Below are positions 4,731 to 5,997 of a DNA stretch of 5,997 nt, piece by piece. Numbering within the stretch: the stretch's first letter is position 1; each line of letters begins with the position of its first letter. The stretch is from an uncultured Peptococcaceae bacterium (GTDB lineage: Bacteria > Bacillota > Desulfotomaculia > Desulfotomaculales > Desulfallaceae). The position numbers were made by a program, and so were the translations under genes. The stretch is taken from the NCBI GenBank assembly GCA_913064925.1, contig CAJYBN010000172.1, forward strand, positions 1-5,997, written 5' to 3'. A model generated the notes under the pieces. It ran no database searches, was not told the origin of the DNA, and was given only the letters and a program-made list of their open reading frames with translations.

Positions 4731-5292
4731 ATTGCAGAGCCTCCCTGACGTACGAGGCGAACAGGTGGCATAACACAGAATGGGCATCTTCGATTTGCTG
4801 CATGTTATCGGAAGGCACGATGATGCAAATGTTGGCGCATTCTTTCAACCTTCCACCGCTAAAGCCCGCCAGGCCCAAGGTTAGCACACCCGCCGAATTG
4901 GCGTATTCCACAGCGTTAATAATGTTGGGCGAATTGCCGCTGCCGCTGATGGCCAGCAGGACGTCCCCCTTTGAGGCCAACGGCTTGAGCTGTTCACTGA
5001 AGATGTTTTGATAGGAAGTGTCATTGGCCCAGGCGGTTATGACGGGTATGTTATCCGTCAAGGCTATGGCTTTAACCAGTGGTCCTTGCGTTGAACGGGT
5101 TCCCTTGCCCAGGTCGCAGGCAAAGTGGGAAGCCGTTGATGCGCTGCCGCCGTTGCCGATGGCAAATATTGTGTTGCCCCTGACGGCGCAGGATAAAATG
5201 CTCCGGGCCGCCATGTCTATTGCCTGTATGGGTATTCTCCGCACCAGTTTGCTGACATCATGAAGATAGTTTTCAATAAATTGCTTATTCAA
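4711..5292 (-). CDS. gmhA: SIS-domain phosphoheptose isomerase (GmhA-like)
   Basis: A 193-aa single SIS-domain protein of GmhA length. GmhA isomerises sedoheptulose 7-phosphate to D-glycero-D-manno-heptose 7-phosphate in the cytosol as a tetramer. AIGNGGSASTASHFACDLGK (44-63) and LLAISGSGNSPNIINAV (112-128) are the phosphate-binding loops, and IEDAHSVLCH (167-176) is the conserved C-terminal helix. Compared with E. coli GmhA as I recall it, the metal-site residues H61 and H180 correspond to H56 and H176. E65 and Q172 correspond to D60 and E168, so two ligands differ conservatively. The start is TTG at 5292: an in-frame TAA lies three codons upstream and the next ATG is at residue 27. GGGGG about 9 nt upstream is only a weak ribosome site. 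It sits 29 nt after the kinase and overlaps gmhB. The related replication-factor DiaA subfamily is the main alternative, but context strongly favours heptose synthesis. Confidence 0.88.
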   Translation of the reverse strand: MNKQFIENYLHDVSKLVRRIPIQAIDMAARSILSCAVRGNTIFAIGNGGSASTASHFACDLGKGTRSTQGPLVKAIALTDNIPVITAWANDTSYQNIFSEQLKPLASKGDVLLAISGSGNSPNIINAVEYANSAGVLTLGLAGFSGGRLKECANICIIVPSDNMQQIEDAHSVLCHLFASYVREALQYEGGVS

Positions 5293-5321
5293 TTTGTTTT
5301 ACCCCCACGGGCAGAATTTAG

Positions 5322-5997
5322 CTATCCATCCTGTGCTTGAAGAATAACTTCCGTACCGCCGTCCGCGAAATCAAAACTCAACTCCCTGGACTTGCCCAGC
5401 ACGCCGCGCAGCCGTTCTTGTTTTTCCGGGGGGCAATAAAGCAGCAGAAAACCCCCTCCCCCTGCGCCGCATATTTTCCCACCCAGCGCCCCGTTTTTAA
5501 TACAGTCATAGTAAAGGGCGTCTATTTCGGGGTTGGAGATATTGTCGGACAGTCTTTTCTTGTTCTCCCAAGCCTGGTGAAGAAGGTGCCCCAGGAGTTC
5601 AAGGTTTCCACTCTCCAGCGCCCGTTTCAACTCCAGCACCTGTTGTTTCATGGCCAGCAACAGCGGCCGGGACTGCGGGATTTTCTTTTTCTGATCCGCC
5701 AGAATGTCTTCCGCCTTTCTGCTGATGCCGGTGTAAACCAGCATCAGGCTGCCGGCAAGCCGCTTGCGCTGGTATGCGGGCAGCGCCAGTTCACGAACGT
5801 GAACTTTGTCGCGGGGGGAAAAAATAATGTGCTTTAAGCCGCCGTAGGAGGCAATATACTGGTCCTGTTTGCCAATGGGCTTGCCCAGGATATCTATTTC
5901 CACCCGGCAGGCCTCACGGGCCAAACGCTCGCGGCTCACTTTCCGCCCCCGGTACAGATAAAACGCATGTAAAAGGCCCACGGTCAACGAACTGGAT
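5322..5997 (-). CDS. hddA: GHMP kinase, D-glycero-D-manno-heptose 7-phosphate kinase type (C-terminal part)
   Basis: The last 224 residues of a GHMP-family sugar kinase; roughly the first 110 lie beyond the window end. The first visible residues, SSSLTVGLLHAFYLYRGRKV, are the tail of the GLGSSS ATP-binding motif, so the frame is open through the edge and a TTG at 5987 is not the true start. VEIDILGKPIGKQDQYIASY (positions 32-51) with the following GGLKHI is the second motif, with the catalytic-type aspartate in GKQDQY. KICGAGGGGFLLLYCP is the C-terminal glycine-rich motif 3. In the Gram-positive GDP-heptose pathway HddA phosphorylates heptose 7-phosphate at C1, before GmhB removes the 7-phosphate. 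Its position directly before gmhA-gmhB supports this over other GHMP kinases such as fucokinase or galactokinase. The partner nucleotidyltransferase (HddC) is expected upstream, outside the window. The gene ends in TAG, 29 nt before gmhA. Confidence 0.87.
   Translation of the reverse strand, partial: SSSLTVGLLHAFYLYRGRKVSRERLAREACRVEIDILGKPIGKQDQYIASYGGLKHIIFSPRDKVHVRELALPAYQRKRLAGSLMLVYTGISRKAEDILADQKKKIPQSRPLLLAMKQQVLELKRALESGNLELLGHLLHQAWENKKRLSDNISNPEIDALYYDCIKNGALGGKICGAGGGGFLLLYCPPEKQERLRGVLGKSRELSFDFADGGTEVILQAQDG

Noticed and set aside
5322..5987. The GHMP kinase as a complete 221-aa gene starting at a TTG at 5987
   Set aside because: The codons just upstream read Ser-Ser-Ser in frame, completing the GLGSSS ATP-binding motif, so the gene continues past the window end.

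Overview
The window is an accessory cell-surface polysaccharide or glycoprotein-glycan region. All eight genes lie on the minus strand, so transcription runs from high to low coordinates. The sequence suggests a low-to-mid GC Firmicute, probably a clostridial or Peptococcaceae-type anaerobe. This rests on strong AGGAGG-type ribosome binding sites, frequent TTG starts, tight overlapping operons and the look of the proteins; it is inference, as no phylogenetic marker is present.

Region 5997-2115 is one compact operon: the C-terminal part of a GHMP-type heptose 7-phosphate kinase (hddA-like, cut by the window edge), a SIS-domain phosphoheptose isomerase (gmhA-like), a HAD-family heptose bisphosphate phosphatase (gmhB), a small two-helix membrane protein with an SH3-like domain, dTDP-glucose 4,6-dehydratase (rfbB/rmlB) and a short RmlC-type cupin epimerase. 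The first three form most of the known route from sedoheptulose 7-phosphate to D-glycero-D-manno-heptose 1-phosphate, the precursor of GDP-heptose. The last two start the dTDP-6-deoxyhexose (rhamnose-like) branch. The heptose nucleotidyltransferase, RmlA and RmlD are not in the window.

Region 2114-389 starts with an 87-bp gap holding a perfect hairpin and an extended -10 promoter (P1). It continues with a 207-aa helix-turn-helix protein of no family I recognise, followed closely by a family 2 glycosyltransferase.

Region 388-1 holds a near copy of P1 (P2) just after the glycosyltransferase stop, then a roughly 175-nt leader with several inverted repeats and a terminator-like hairpin. The leader ends at a TTG-started gene whose first 52 codons look like the N-terminus of a GT4-type glycosyltransferase, cut by the window start.

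Together the genes make two activated sugars (heptose and a dTDP-6-deoxyhexose) and transfer sugars to a surface glycan. The least ordinary parts are the regulatory ones: twin P1/P2 elements, an adjacent unknown DNA-binding protein, and a structured leader with a possible attenuator.
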